DNA of 64,000 nucleotides, taken from positions 1 through 64,000 of the forward strand of contig CAYVMO010000011.1 of the NCBI GenBank assembly GCA_964452645.1, written 5' to 3'. Each line of letters starts with the position of its first letter. The first letter of the stretch is position 1. This document shows positions 27,814 to 36,473 of this stretch, piece by piece. The notes under the pieces were generated by a model, which made no database searches, was not told the DNA's origin, and saw only the letters and a list, made by a program, of their open reading frames with translations. A program made the translations under genes and the position numbers. Source of the DNA: CAYXTW01 sp964452645. Lineage in GTDB: Bacteria; Zixibacteria; MSB-5A5; GN15; PGXB01.

Positions 27814-28091
27814 TAAGGATTACAGGTTTAGCGTCGTTTTAATACTCTCACACATCATTGAAATATTTATCTTTATATCGCCATTTGACCGATAGGAAAT
27901 TACTTTTCAGAGCGCTCGGGACATTTTCGATTGTAAATAGGTCCAATTTTGAACAGCAGAAATGCATATATATTCCGTATGGATTCATTGTCAACTTTAT
28001 ATTAGACCTATTTGATTGTGCAACAAAAACTTAAATGACGCGTATAATCTATCTGAAAGATAGAGCTTATAATCGTAAATGGTTGATATAA

Positions 28092-28892
28092 ATGCTGATA
28101 AAAGCTGTCGCGGTTCAGTCAAAACTTGGAGACATCCTTTCGCTTGAGGAAAAACTCTTTATTTTCAAGCAAAAGCCGGATTTTGTATGCCTTCCTGAAT
28201 ACTGTTTTATTGATGAAAATACGCCCGATTTTGGGCGTGCGGCGCTGACGGCTAAAGATCATCTCAAATATCTTCAGGCTTTATCCGAGGCGCTTGCGAC
28301 CACACTGATCGGCGGCTCTATTGTCGAGGCCGAGAAAGATTCCCTGTTTAATTCCGCTTATATTTTCAGGCGCGGTCAAAAAATCGGCAAGTACCGCAAG
28401 CTCAGTCCGGTGGAAGGCGAACTGGAAAGGGGGATTCTGCCCGGCGACAGGCTATTTACGACCTCCGTTAACGGCATTAAAATCGCGCTTTTGATATGCG
28501 CCGATGCGTTGAATATTAATTTGTTTGAAGCTTTGAAATCGGAAGAAGTCGATGTCATTTTTATCCCGACCACGTCGCCACTTCGTCCCGACGAAAAAAA
28601 GATCGAGAAATACAAGCGAGATAATGATATCTATCTCCATGCGGCGCAGGTCGCCGGCAGCTTTATCATAAAGACCTGCGGCGTCGGGTCTTTATTCGGC
28701 AAACCGTTGCAGGGTCGGACGCTGATTATTTCACCGTGGGGTCTCCTGAAACGTGTCGATCCGTTTTCCGAAGATTCGAAATGCATCCTGACAGCGGTAC
28801 TTGATATAGATGAACTTCATGACTTTCGCCGCAAACAGCAAATGGCAGTATTGATTAAAGAAGAATCTTTCGTGGCCAAGTCCAATCAATAG
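28092..28892 (+). CDS. Carbon-nitrogen hydrolase (nitrilase superfamily)
   Basis: The 266-residue enzyme has the Glu-Lys-Cys triad of the family: Glu in 'FVCLPEYCF' (about residue 36), Lys in 'GKYRKLSPVEGE' and Cys in 'ALLICADALN' (about residue 138). These enzymes cleave nonpeptide C-N bonds, usually amides. The length fits the predicted amidohydrolase branch; the substrate is unknown. The gene is alone in a 278 bp divergent region with two TATAAT-like boxes (28043-28048, 28068-28073) but no clear -35. Confidence 0.88.
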   Translation: MLIKAVAVQSKLGDILSLEEKLFIFKQKPDFVCLPEYCFIDENTPDFGRAALTAKDHLKYLQALSEALATTLIGGSIVEAEKDSLFNSAYIFRRGQKIGKYRKLSPVEGELERGILPGDRLFTTSVNGIKIALLICADALNINLFEALKSEEVDVIFIPTTSPLRPDEKKIEKYKRDNDIYLHAAQVAGSFIIKTCGVGSLFGKPLQGRTLIISPWGLLKRVDPFSEDSKCILTAVLDIDELHDFRRKQQMAVLIKEESFVAKSNQ

Positions 28893-29048
28893 AATGAAGC
28901 ATCAGTTTTGCACGTCAAACCTCGAAGAAATTTGATGGATCAATGCCCGGCATGGCTCGACCTGCTTCCATCGTTAATATATTTCAACCGGCCGAAAGAG
29001 AATTCTTTGGAACAGTTGGGCGGCAAATCTGTTATATAAACATAATGG

Positions 29049-29091
29049 ATTATTTCAGTCCACGATGTAAGATGGGTGGCGCTGAAATAAT
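29049..29091 (+). promoter_or_regulatory. Long stem-loop in the leader of the superoxide dismutase gene
   Basis: Perfect 10 bp arms ATTATTTCAG (29049-29058) and CTGAAATAAT (29082-29091) enclose a 23 nt loop. The structure ends 17 bp before the AAGGAG ribosome-binding site of the SOD gene. It could be an mRNA structure or an operator for a dimeric regulator (inference). The rest of 28893-29122 shows nothing else convincing. Confidence 0.45.
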
Positions 29092-29122
29092 TGAACGGAT
29101 AATTTAAAGAAGGAGTAATAAA

Positions 29123-29779
29123 ATGGCTTACGAATGGAAATTTAATCCTCGTCCGTATTCCGACGACGAGGCCAGGAACCTTTTGAAAAGCGTCATCTCG
29201 CCGGAAACAACCGATTGGCACTATAATACCCATCATAAAGGGTATGTCGTAGCGCTCAATAAGATCGAAAACGATCTGACGAAGGCCGACCCGGATAAGG
29301 CTAACGGCAACTATTCGGAATTCGGCGAACTTAAGCGCCGCTTTACGTGGAATCACGCGGGGGCGCTGATGCATGATGTTTACTGGGAAGTAATGGGTGG
29401 CGACGGCGATCCCTCTAACGGCCCCGATATAAAGAAGGCCATCGAGGATAGCTTCGGGAGTTTCGAAAATTGGAAGAAAGATTTCAAGGCGACTGCCTTC
29501 TCAGCCAAACTGTCCGGCTGGGGCGTGCTTGTTTTCGATCAGCTTTACAGCGGTCGGTTGATCAATGTATTGGTCGATGAGCATCATTATGGAGCTATCT
29601 GGGGCGGTATTCCGCTGATTTCGCTGGATGTTTTCGAGCATGCTTATTACCACAAGGATGGCCCGGCGCGAGCCAAGTACATCAACAACTTCCTGGCCAA
29701 TCTTAACTGGGAACGAATCAACAAACGTTTTAAGCAGTTTGCCGGCCAGGCTTACCGGACCAAAGCTACGGCCAGGTAA
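29123..29779 (+). CDS. Superoxide dismutase, Fe/Mn family
   Basis: SOD converts superoxide to oxygen and peroxide. The N-terminal helical hairpin ('ETTDWHYNTHHKGYVVALNK') supplies the first metal His and the following helix ('LMHDVYWEVMGG') the second. The C-terminal domain has 'LDVFEHAYYHK', giving the Asp and the last His. The usual Trp in 'DVWEHAYY' is Phe here, and the longer form resembles archaeal-type enzymes. No signal peptide is visible, so it is cytoplasmic. AAGAAGGAG lies upstream of the ATG. Metal preference cannot be assigned by eye. Confidence 0.95.
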   Translation: MAYEWKFNPRPYSDDEARNLLKSVISPETTDWHYNTHHKGYVVALNKIENDLTKADPDKANGNYSEFGELKRRFTWNHAGALMHDVYWEVMGGDGDPSNGPDIKKAIEDSFGSFENWKKDFKATAFSAKLSGWGVLVFDQLYSGRLINVLVDEHHYGAIWGGIPLISLDVFEHAYYHKDGPARAKYINNFLANLNWERINKRFKQFAGQAYRTKATAR

Positions 29780-29805
29780 TAATATAGTAGATTTGTGATT
29801 TTCCG

Positions 29806-29833
29806 GGCGGGAGCCCTGTGCTCCTGCCTTTTT
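29806..29833 (+). terminator. Terminator of the superoxide dismutase gene
   Basis: A 9 bp stem (GGCGGGAGC / GCTCCTGCC, one G-U pair) is followed by TTTTTA, 27 bp after the stop. The GGCAGGAGC arm is the same motif as in the REP-like palindromes at 59.3 and 63.3 kb. Confidence 0.85.
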
Positions 29834-29930
29834 ATGTACGCCAATATTTTCACGCCGACGGATTTCCATCAAAAATAAAACGGGATTCGTTCAATATGAA
29901 TCCCGTTGAAAATTATCTTGGGTATATCGA

Positions 29931-31766
29931 TTAATAAGTATGGTAAAATTTGCTGACGTTGTTTTCGATATTGGCGCTCTCCACTATATGATTGAACCAG
30001 CGATTGAAGATGTCCTTATGTTTTTTCTGTAACACCGCCACCTCAAGTGAATCCTTGATCTGATTGAATTGATCCAGATTCGGAGATATTCTATCCAGAA
30101 GCGTAATAATTATCGTCCCGCGGTCATATTTAACAGGCTTTGAAATGCTGTAAGGTGTTTTAAGCGCAAATGTCGTCCCCAGGACTTCGGCGGCGCTGCC
30201 GACACCCGGTATGGCCGACCTCCGAGTGATATTGTCGGCGAAATTGTACTCAAAACCGTATTTCTCACCCGCCTTTTTAAATGTCATCCCCGCGATTACG
30301 GCGTCACGAATAACGCTCGCCGTATCATATGCCAATTGCTCACCGGATTCCTTTTGCAGTATCATCGCGATGGTCGCTTTGGCATCTTCATATTTCGTAT
30401 AGCTTTCCGGCGTCCGCGATTTCACCACATAAGCGCAGTAGGCGTCGCGGGCATCAACCACATCGCCGACTTTGCCGGAATCACTGCTGAAAGCAAAATC
30501 GGAAACCTCATTATTGGTCCCGATCAGTGGCTGTATATAACTGTCCCTCATAAACGGCGATGAGGTAACGACCTCATAATTATATTCCTTCGCGGCGGCA
30601 TGGAATCCCATCTCCTTCGCGGACTCGACAAAATCCTGCGCGTTTTTCAACAATTGATCAAGCGTTTCCTGTGATGGCTCGACTTTCAACAGGATATGAG
30701 CGGCGTCTATCTTTTCGACCATCTCCGGCTTATTACTACCTTTCGGCGTTTCTTTTTCGGTTTTGCGCCCCAGGAGTTTGATAATATGCCAGCCGAATCT
30801 GGTTCTCACCGGTTTGCTGATTTCGTCGATTTTCATACTCCAGGCGACACTGTCAAACTCGGGGACCATCCGTCCTCTGGTAAACCAGCCCAGATCGCCA
30901 CCGGATGCAGCCGAATTATCTTCGGAATACGTTTTTGCCAGTTCGGCAAAATCAGCGCCTGCGACAGCGGTATCATAGATATCATTTATCAAATATTCGA
31001 CCCGCGCCCAATCGTTGTCCGACGGCTTTTTTTCAAAGCTGACTATATCAATGGTCGCTCTTTCCTTGACTTTATAATCTTCCCGGTGTTCGTCATAATA
31101 TGCCTTCATCTCTTCTTCAGTCGGTTTCGGAGCGAGAGGTTCAACCGAACCGTTGGGAACATTGATGTATCCGATTTTGACTTTTTCATTATCCGCCATA
31201 AAAGCGTCCATCACTTCCGCTGGTGTCGTTCGAACCGTATTGAGAATAATTTCCTGAAGTTTGTATTTCTTCAAATCGGGAAGGACATAAGCCTCTATTT
31301 GAGACCAAAAGGGAGCATTTTCGGGGCTGACCATTGCCGCCGTGTATTTCTGATAGTCAAATTTGCCGTCGGTCATGAACTGAGGAAACGACTGTATCTC
31401 CTTCGGCGGATACATGCGCAGAAATGCGAAAATTTCCTCATCGGTGACAACGACATGATATTTTTCGATTTCTTTATTCATAAGATAATCGGAAACCAAT
31501 TGCGACCAGGCCTGCTCTCTCAATTCCTCGATTTTTTTGTCGGGAATGTCATAATCAGTGTTTTCCTGCTCCTGACGCAACAGCCTCTTATAATATTCAT
31601 CGTAGTCCGCAGCCGCGATTTTCTTCCCGTCTATTTTTCCGATAGTGTTGTCAGTTCTCTTGGAACGAGTAATGTCGGCGCCCCATTGGAGAATAATCAT
31701 GGCCACAAAGAAAAACAAAACCACAATAATAATAGGGAATATCAGTTTTCTTAAGAACTCAAACAT
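29931..31766 (-). CDS. PpiD/SurA-like membrane-anchored peptidyl-prolyl isomerase
   Basis: The 611-residue protein has an N-terminal membrane anchor (about residues 10-30), then a SurA_N-like chaperone region ('EEIFAFLRMYPPKEIQSFPQ'). A parvulin PPIC domain follows near residues 230-345 ('LAKTYSEDNSAASGGDLGWF', 'VRTRFGWHIIKLLGRKTE'). A second, more degenerate PPIC half follows ('IDAAHILLKVEPSQETLDQL'). This is the PpiD layout of a periplasmic foldase tethered to the inner membrane. AAGGAG precedes the start. It diverges from the M23 peptidase gene. Confidence 0.9.
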   Translation of the reverse strand: MFEFLRKLIFPIIIVVLFFFVAMIILQWGADITRSKRTDNTIGKIDGKKIAAADYDEYYKRLLRQEQENTDYDIPDKKIEELREQAWSQLVSDYLMNKEIEKYHVVVTDEEIFAFLRMYPPKEIQSFPQFMTDGKFDYQKYTAAMVSPENAPFWSQIEAYVLPDLKKYKLQEIILNTVRTTPAEVMDAFMADNEKVKIGYINVPNGSVEPLAPKPTEEEMKAYYDEHREDYKVKERATIDIVSFEKKPSDNDWARVEYLINDIYDTAVAGADFAELAKTYSEDNSAASGGDLGWFTRGRMVPEFDSVAWSMKIDEISKPVRTRFGWHIIKLLGRKTEKETPKGSNKPEMVEKIDAAHILLKVEPSQETLDQLLKNAQDFVESAKEMGFHAAAKEYNYEVVTSSPFMRDSYIQPLIGTNNEVSDFAFSSDSGKVGDVVDARDAYCAYVVKSRTPESYTKYEDAKATIAMILQKESGEQLAYDTASVIRDAVIAGMTFKKAGEKYGFEYNFADNITRRSAIPGVGSAAEVLGTTFALKTPYSISKPVKYDRGTIIITLLDRISPNLDQFNQIKDSLEVAVLQKKHKDIFNRWFNHIVESANIENNVSKFYHTY

Positions 31767-31870
31767 CTAAAAAAACTCCTTGTTAGTATCCAGGTTAACA
31801 AATCAATATATAGCAATTTTCAAATTACGCAAGTCGCTTTAGGACCGTAATTGATTTTTCATAAATTATT

Positions 31871-31899
31871 TTGACTTTGAACAGCACCTCGCGTAATTT
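31871..31899 (+). promoter_or_regulatory. Candidate sigma-70 promoter of the M23 peptidase gene
   Basis: TTGACT (31871-31876) and TAATTT (31894-31899) are 17 bp apart. The predicted start would leave a leader of only about 9 nt before the ATG at 31915, and no ribosome-binding site is visible. Confidence 0.4.
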
Positions 31900-31914
31900 G
31901 TTAATACTTATATT

Positions 31915-34170
31915 ATGAACACTTTATCGGCCATAGCCAAGTCATTATTAATCCTGCTGATTCTCAGCCATATGCCTGCCTCTGGTAACGAACGCAGCTG
32001 GCCTGTCAAGGGCGGGATCAGCCTGTCAAGCAGCTTTTGTGATTTCCGACCGGGTCATTTTCATGGGGGGATTGATATCCGCACCGGCGGTAAAGAGGGT
32101 CGCAAGGTATATTCGCCGGTAGACGGTTATATCTGGAGGATTCGATACTCGTATATAGGTTACGGCAAAGGGCTTTATGTCAAAGATTCTCAAGGATTTA
32201 TCTATGTTTTCGGGCATTTGTCACGACTTTCGAAAAAACTCGAAAACATTGTAAAATCTTATCAGTATGAAAATAAGAAATATTATTGCGATCTCTTTTT
32301 TAAGCCCGACTCCATTCCGATTAAAAGAGGCGAATTAATCGCATTCTCCGGGCAAACCGGTTACGGTGCGCCGCATATTCATTTCGAAATCAGGAATCCG
32401 GACAATATGCCGCTGAATCCTCTGACCAATGATTTCTTTCTGGATGACAAACTGCCGCCGGAGTTTGAGGCGGTCGGGTTTGTCTATCAGGATACTGTTA
32501 CATTGTTTCCCAATGGAAGCAGACGAATTATCCGCGAGGCGGAATACAGCAAAGAGGCGCAGAAATATATTCTCGATGCGCCGGTCATTCTAAATGGTCC
32601 ATTTGGAGTCGAGATTAAAGCCTCGGATCAGATTCGTGAGAGGACGGCGAAACTGAATATCTATCGGGCGAAGTTGTTTATCGACGATTATCTGTACTAT
32701 GAAATCAATTTCGAGAAATATGATTATGCGCGGACGGCGATGGTTGACCTTACTTATGATTATGAATTGACGGTATCCGAACAAGAATACTGGCATTTGT
32801 TGTTCGAGCCGGCCGGAAAAAAATTCGGGGGAAGTTCATCTCCCTATAAAGACGGCGGTATTTATCTGGCACGCTCCAATCTTGCCTACGGAAACCATGA
32901 AGGACGCGTGGAAATCTATGATGCGGCCGGGAATATGTCGCAACTGATTTTTCGTTTTGTGATGCTGCCTTCGGGTGATCTATTCAAGGCCGAATGGATG
33001 AATGACTCCGTCCTTTATTTTATAGGGCGGCCCGATAACAAGTACTTGGATATTAATAGTGTCGATATCTATGGTACAACCGGCGCCAAAGGGTGGCGAC
33101 CATACAACCCGGATAAAGTCAGACTGCGTGGCAGCAACGATTATTATGTAACCCTGCCACATGATGAAACCAGACCCGGAGCGCTGAAAATCGAGATATC
33201 AGGCGAAACGGGGTGGGAATTTGATCAATATATCGGGCTCGCCGTATCGAATAGGCAGAAGTATCTTTTGAGTTATGAAATTATCGATGGCGGTGTCTTA
33301 TTTAACATAAGATCGCAGATACGATATGCGGCCCCGCCGACCATAAAAATTATATATGAAGACGGATATGTCGAAACGCTTGCGTCATCGGTGATTAAAC
33401 CGGACCGTTTTGTTGCGTTTTATAAAAACGGCCGGATAAAATCAAAAATCATTCGTTTCAAAGTGTACGATCCCGCGACCGATTTGCTTTCGGACAGTAC
33501 AAATGTCGAAATATTTCTGGCCGGAGTGCAGCCGGATGATGTTATATACTCGAATGATGACGGGCTCGGGCTGAGATTCGATCCGGATGATTTTTATGCG
33601 CCGACGCTCGTCGAGCCGTACATGCTGAAAGCACCGCCGCCTGAGGCGTCGAGCATTGTCGGACATGCTTATGTAATCAGGCCGATAACGACTCCCTTAA
33701 AGGGATTGATTGATATTTCTTTCGACGTCGATGCAAAAACGGATAAGTCAAAAATCGGCCTTTATCGATTAAATGATAAAAATGTCTGGAAATGGGTTGA
33801 TTCAAAAATCGAAGGCAATAGAATTTCAGCCGCATCGGAAATGACGGGAACATTTGCGGTCCTGACCGATACCGAATCGCCGAGGATAAAAAATATCTAT
33901 CCGAAAAAGGGCAAAAAGGTCGAAACGGCGTATCCGCAAATAGGGTGTATGATAACCGAGGATCTTTCCGGTATCGAAGATGATGGCAATATTACCGTTA
34001 TGCTGGACGGTCGCTGGCTGATTCCGGAGTACGATCCCGAGACGGAACGCTTGAAAACGTATCCGGATCGGGCGCTGGCCGAAGGTCGGCATGAGTTGGT
34101 TATAACGGCTACAGATCGCATGGGGAACAGTCGGACGGTCTATTCGTATTTTTATGTTGAGGGTGGTTGA
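31915..34170 (+). CDS. Exported M23-family (LytM-type) peptidase with large C-terminal region
   Basis: A signal peptide (about residues 1-24) precedes an M23 domain with the zinc ligands in 'HFHGGIDIRTGG' (H-x3-D, about 44-51) and 'GAPHIHFEIRNP' (H-x-H, about 153). 'GLYVKDSQGFIYVFGHL' lies between them. M23 enzymes cut peptidoglycan cross-links. The remaining ~570 residues are beta-rich with no recognised domain and end in 'RHELVITATDRMGNSRTVYS', reminiscent of Ig-like folds. The ligands appear complete, so it is probably active. It is the first gene of a pair with the rhomboid gene. Confidence 0.88.
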   Translation: MNTLSAIAKSLLILLILSHMPASGNERSWPVKGGISLSSSFCDFRPGHFHGGIDIRTGGKEGRKVYSPVDGYIWRIRYSYIGYGKGLYVKDSQGFIYVFGHLSRLSKKLENIVKSYQYENKKYYCDLFFKPDSIPIKRGELIAFSGQTGYGAPHIHFEIRNPDNMPLNPLTNDFFLDDKLPPEFEAVGFVYQDTVTLFPNGSRRIIREAEYSKEAQKYILDAPVILNGPFGVEIKASDQIRERTAKLNIYRAKLFIDDYLYYEINFEKYDYARTAMVDLTYDYELTVSEQEYWHLLFEPAGKKFGGSSSPYKDGGIYLARSNLAYGNHEGRVEIYDAAGNMSQLIFRFVMLPSGDLFKAEWMNDSVLYFIGRPDNKYLDINSVDIYGTTGAKGWRPYNPDKVRLRGSNDYYVTLPHDETRPGALKIEISGETGWEFDQYIGLAVSNRQKYLLSYEIIDGGVLFNIRSQIRYAAPPTIKIIYEDGYVETLASSVIKPDRFVAFYKNGRIKSKIIRFKVYDPATDLLSDSTNVEIFLAGVQPDDVIYSNDDGLGLRFDPDDFYAPTLVEPYMLKAPPPEASSIVGHAYVIRPITTPLKGLIDISFDVDAKTDKSKIGLYRLNDKNVWKWVDSKIEGNRISAASEMTGTFAVLTDTESPRIKNIYPKKGKKVETAYPQIGCMITEDLSGIEDDGNITVMLDGRWLIPEYDPETERLKTYPDRALAEGRHELVITATDRMGNSRTVYSYFYVEGG

Positions 34171-34199
34171 GCACAATTTATCGGTGATGTAATTAAATT

Positions 34200-34880
34200 A
34201 TGTTCTTTCCGCTTAAAAACGAAAATCCGACTGTCAACAAGCCGGTCGCAACGGTCGGTCTGATCGTTGTAAACAGCCTTATATTTCTGTACTCATTTTT
34301 AAAACCGGCGCATGCTTTCCAGGTTTTTATTTATCAGTACGGATTGATACCGTACGAACTTGTGCATCTTACCGAATTGACGCCCGATTTCCATGCGCCG
34401 ATATGGTTGACTCCTTTCTCGAGTATGTTTCTTCACGGCGGATTTTTGCATCTGGGGGGGAACATGCTTTTTTTATGGATATTCGGGACCAATATCGAGG
34501 ATACTATCGGCCCGGCCAAATTCATCCTGTTTTATCTGGTCTCCGGCCTGGCGGCGGCAGCCCTGTTCGTTATTTTCAGCCCCAACTCGAATGTCCCGAT
34601 GGTGGGGGCATCGGGCGCCATTGCCGGTGTCCTCGGGGCGTATTTGGTCGTCTTTCCGCGCACCCGAATATTGACCCTGGTGTGGCTCCTTTTCTTTATT
34701 CGAATTATCAGATTACCCGCTTCATTCATGCTTGGTTTCTGGTTTATTTATCAGCTTTTCATGTCGGTCTCAGGTGGCGGCGGCGGTGTCGCATGGCTGG
34801 CGCACGTTGGTGGTTTCGGCTTCGGCTGGGCCTGGTTCCGCTTTGTCATCAAAAAAAGACGCCGGATGATTGTACTATAA
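34200..34880 (+). CDS. Rhomboid-family intramembrane serine protease
   Basis: The 226-residue protein has six or so membrane segments and the rhomboid motifs: 'HGGFLHLGGNMLFLWIFG' (about residues 79-96), the catalytic Ser in 'GASGAIAGVLGAYLV' (about 138) and the catalytic His in 'AHVGGFGFGW' (about 201). It cleaves membrane protein substrates; these are unknown here. It begins 29 bp after the M23 peptidase gene. Confidence 0.93.
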   Translation: MFFPLKNENPTVNKPVATVGLIVVNSLIFLYSFLKPAHAFQVFIYQYGLIPYELVHLTELTPDFHAPIWLTPFSSMFLHGGFLHLGGNMLFLWIFGTNIEDTIGPAKFILFYLVSGLAAAALFVIFSPNSNVPMVGASGAIAGVLGAYLVVFPRTRILTLVWLLFFIRIIRLPASFMLGFWFIYQLFMSVSGGGGGVAWLAHVGGFGFGWAWFRFVIKKRRRMIVL

Positions 34881-34884
34881 CAGG

Positions 34885-35215
34885 GCGAAATGGCCTTGTT
34901 TCTGATTTTTGAAAATATTTTTTAATTCATATATTTTCTCCATTCGATAAGAGGAATTTTGATAGCCTATCCCTTGGGGCACAACAATAAGGGCTTTGTT
35001 ACAGATTTTTGAAAAAAAATCGTTATTCCCGCGTGGAATGAAGCGGCGCTGCCACGATTGACATGGCAGAACCACTGCGCCGCATAAGAATGCGGCTTGG
35101 GTTCTTCCCTACTTTTTATGTGGGCGGCAGACGTCCTCGTCTGCCCCCTCAAACTCGTGGTTGGCGTATGTCCTTGTGCGCCAATAAGAATGGCTTTGTT
35201 TCGCATATTTAAGGA
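34885..35215. repeat. REP-like modular repeat cluster, left side of the Gabija island
   Basis: On the minus strand three copies of a ~35 bp unit (consensus AAACaAAGCCnTTnTTGTTG) occur at about 34889-34912, 34985-35015 and 35188-35212. Between the second and third lie two palindromes: GGCAGACG TCCT CGTCTGCC (35126-35145) and TTGGCGTAT GTCCTT GTGCGCCAA (35161-35184). The second palindrome and the ACTTTTTAT-like spacer recur at 63.3 kb. Codon-like ORFs across it are low-complexity shadows. Confidence 0.7.
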
Positions 35216-35387
35216 ATCCTTTTTTTGATCTTTTCCACGCCAAAACCGACATAAGCGTCTGTACAATAAAAGCATAGACGCAAAAACCATGTCGCAATCG
35301 GCCATTTGGGTAATCATGTCTTTCCTTTTCATGTTTCTATATAATGGCCGAGCGACAGGATCAACATTGATTTGGTGCGGATTTTGA
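35172..35387 (-). repeat. Left inverted repeat (~215 bp) flanking the Gabija-type genes
   Basis: Read on the minus strand this arm matches 38368-38583 on the plus strand at about 75-80% by eye, including an exact ~30 bp block around 35196-35226. It contains a short outward-facing ORF beginning MITQMADCDMVF. A one-base deletion relative to the other arm shifts the frame, after which the same peptide continues as FCVYAFIVQTLMSVLAWKRS and KKGFLKYAK. The inner end abuts the helicase stop codon. Confidence 0.8.
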
Positions 35388-35393
35388 TAGATT

Positions 35394-36473
35394 TCAATAT
35401 TTTTTTATTTCATTAAAACAGGTTTGTCCACCATAAACGAAAGCAACGCTGTATCTAGCTCTTGTAATAGCAACATAAAAGCCGGCTTTTGTTTTCTGCT
35501 TAAGTTTTTTTGGATTACCATCTTTTAAATAAGCTTTTATTGGACCGTTTGGGAATATTAAAACTCTGTCAAAAGATTGACCTTTGGAGATTCCAAAATT
35601 TATAGATGTCAAATCCCCTGTGTTGGTTTTTTTCGAGTATCTTAGCACAACAGGTGAGAATTTTTTTATATAATCCTGCAGTTGATTATCGCCAATTATG
35701 AATATTCCGTCGTGCTGCGTCTTATCAAATACTTTTGAAATGGTCTTAGATAAATTAGGATATAGCTTATCTGCAAATTCGCAAATGTATTGATTACATC
35801 TGTAACTTTCATTTTTTTCCTGTATTTTACATAAGCCATTACAAGCCCAATCATTAAATAGATTGATTATGTTATTACCCTTATATCTTTTATTTTTGGG
35901 GGAACAGTTCGTAAAATAAGTCGCCTGTCGACAATCGCCTACCACCATTATTTGGATCTTGGACTTAAATAGGACGTCCAATAGATCGAAATCATACCCT
36001 GCTAAATCTTGTATTTCATCAATCAAAATATGTTGGTAAATTTTTTCCAATCTATCGATTACCAATCCGTTAGACTTTTTATCACAGGACAGTGTAAATT
36101 CCGACATCTTGTCAGTATAGATTTTGTCAGAATCGCTGAAAAAATATTTTTCGATATCAGTCTTTTTAACAAATTTGGCTGATCGACCTTCCATAAAGTC
36201 TATTGATTTAATTCTCTTTTTATCGTAGATAAAATTCTGATATGGCCTTACGCACTCCGATAATAGAAATGTATACCAACTTTGAATCGTGATATTTCGC
36301 GGTACCGATCCAAGTTTCTGGATGAAATATGCCTTAATTTGTCGGATGTTTTCTATTGTATATGTCAAAACTAATACTTTCGAATTTTCTTGCTGGATGG
36401 CTTCTTCAACTATAAGAGTGGTTTTTCGTGATCCGGCTGCTGCGATTACTACCAAATTATTAGGTAATTGCAT
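35394..36473 (-). CDS. gajB: UvrD/PcrA-like helicase, GajB-type partner of a Gabija system
   Basis: This is a compact superfamily 1 helicase (359 residues from the ATG at 36473; a TTG 14 codons upstream would give 373). Visible motifs are Walker A 'AAAGSRKTT', where Arg replaces the usual second Gly; motif II 'HILIDEIQDL'; motif III 'VVGDCRQATY'; motif IV 'ESYRCNQYICEFA'; motif V 'GISKGQSFDRVLIF'; and motif VI 'YVAITRARYSV'. In Gabija, GajB is thought to sense DNA ends and activate GajA. At ~360 residues it is shorter than described GajB (~490), mostly lacking 2B-like insertions. It overlaps the preceding gene, so the two are coupled. Confidence 0.85.
   Translation of the reverse strand: MQLPNNLVVIAAAGSRKTTLIVEEAIQQENSKVLVLTYTIENIRQIKAYFIQKLGSVPRNITIQSWYTFLLSECVRPYQNFIYDKKRIKSIDFMEGRSAKFVKKTDIEKYFFSDSDKIYTDKMSEFTLSCDKKSNGLVIDRLEKIYQHILIDEIQDLAGYDFDLLDVLFKSKIQIMVVGDCRQATYFTNCSPKNKRYKGNNIINLFNDWACNGLCKIQEKNESYRCNQYICEFADKLYPNLSKTISKVFDKTQHDGIFIIGDNQLQDYIKKFSPVVLRYSKKTNTGDLTSINFGISKGQSFDRVLIFPNGPIKAYLKDGNPKKLKQKTKAGFYVAITRARYSVAFVYGGQTCFNEIKKY

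Noticed and set aside
30696..31754. 352-codon plus-strand ORF opposite the PpiD-like gene
   Set aside because: It mirrors a well-supported coding region and has Phe/Arg/His-rich composition typical of an antisense shadow.
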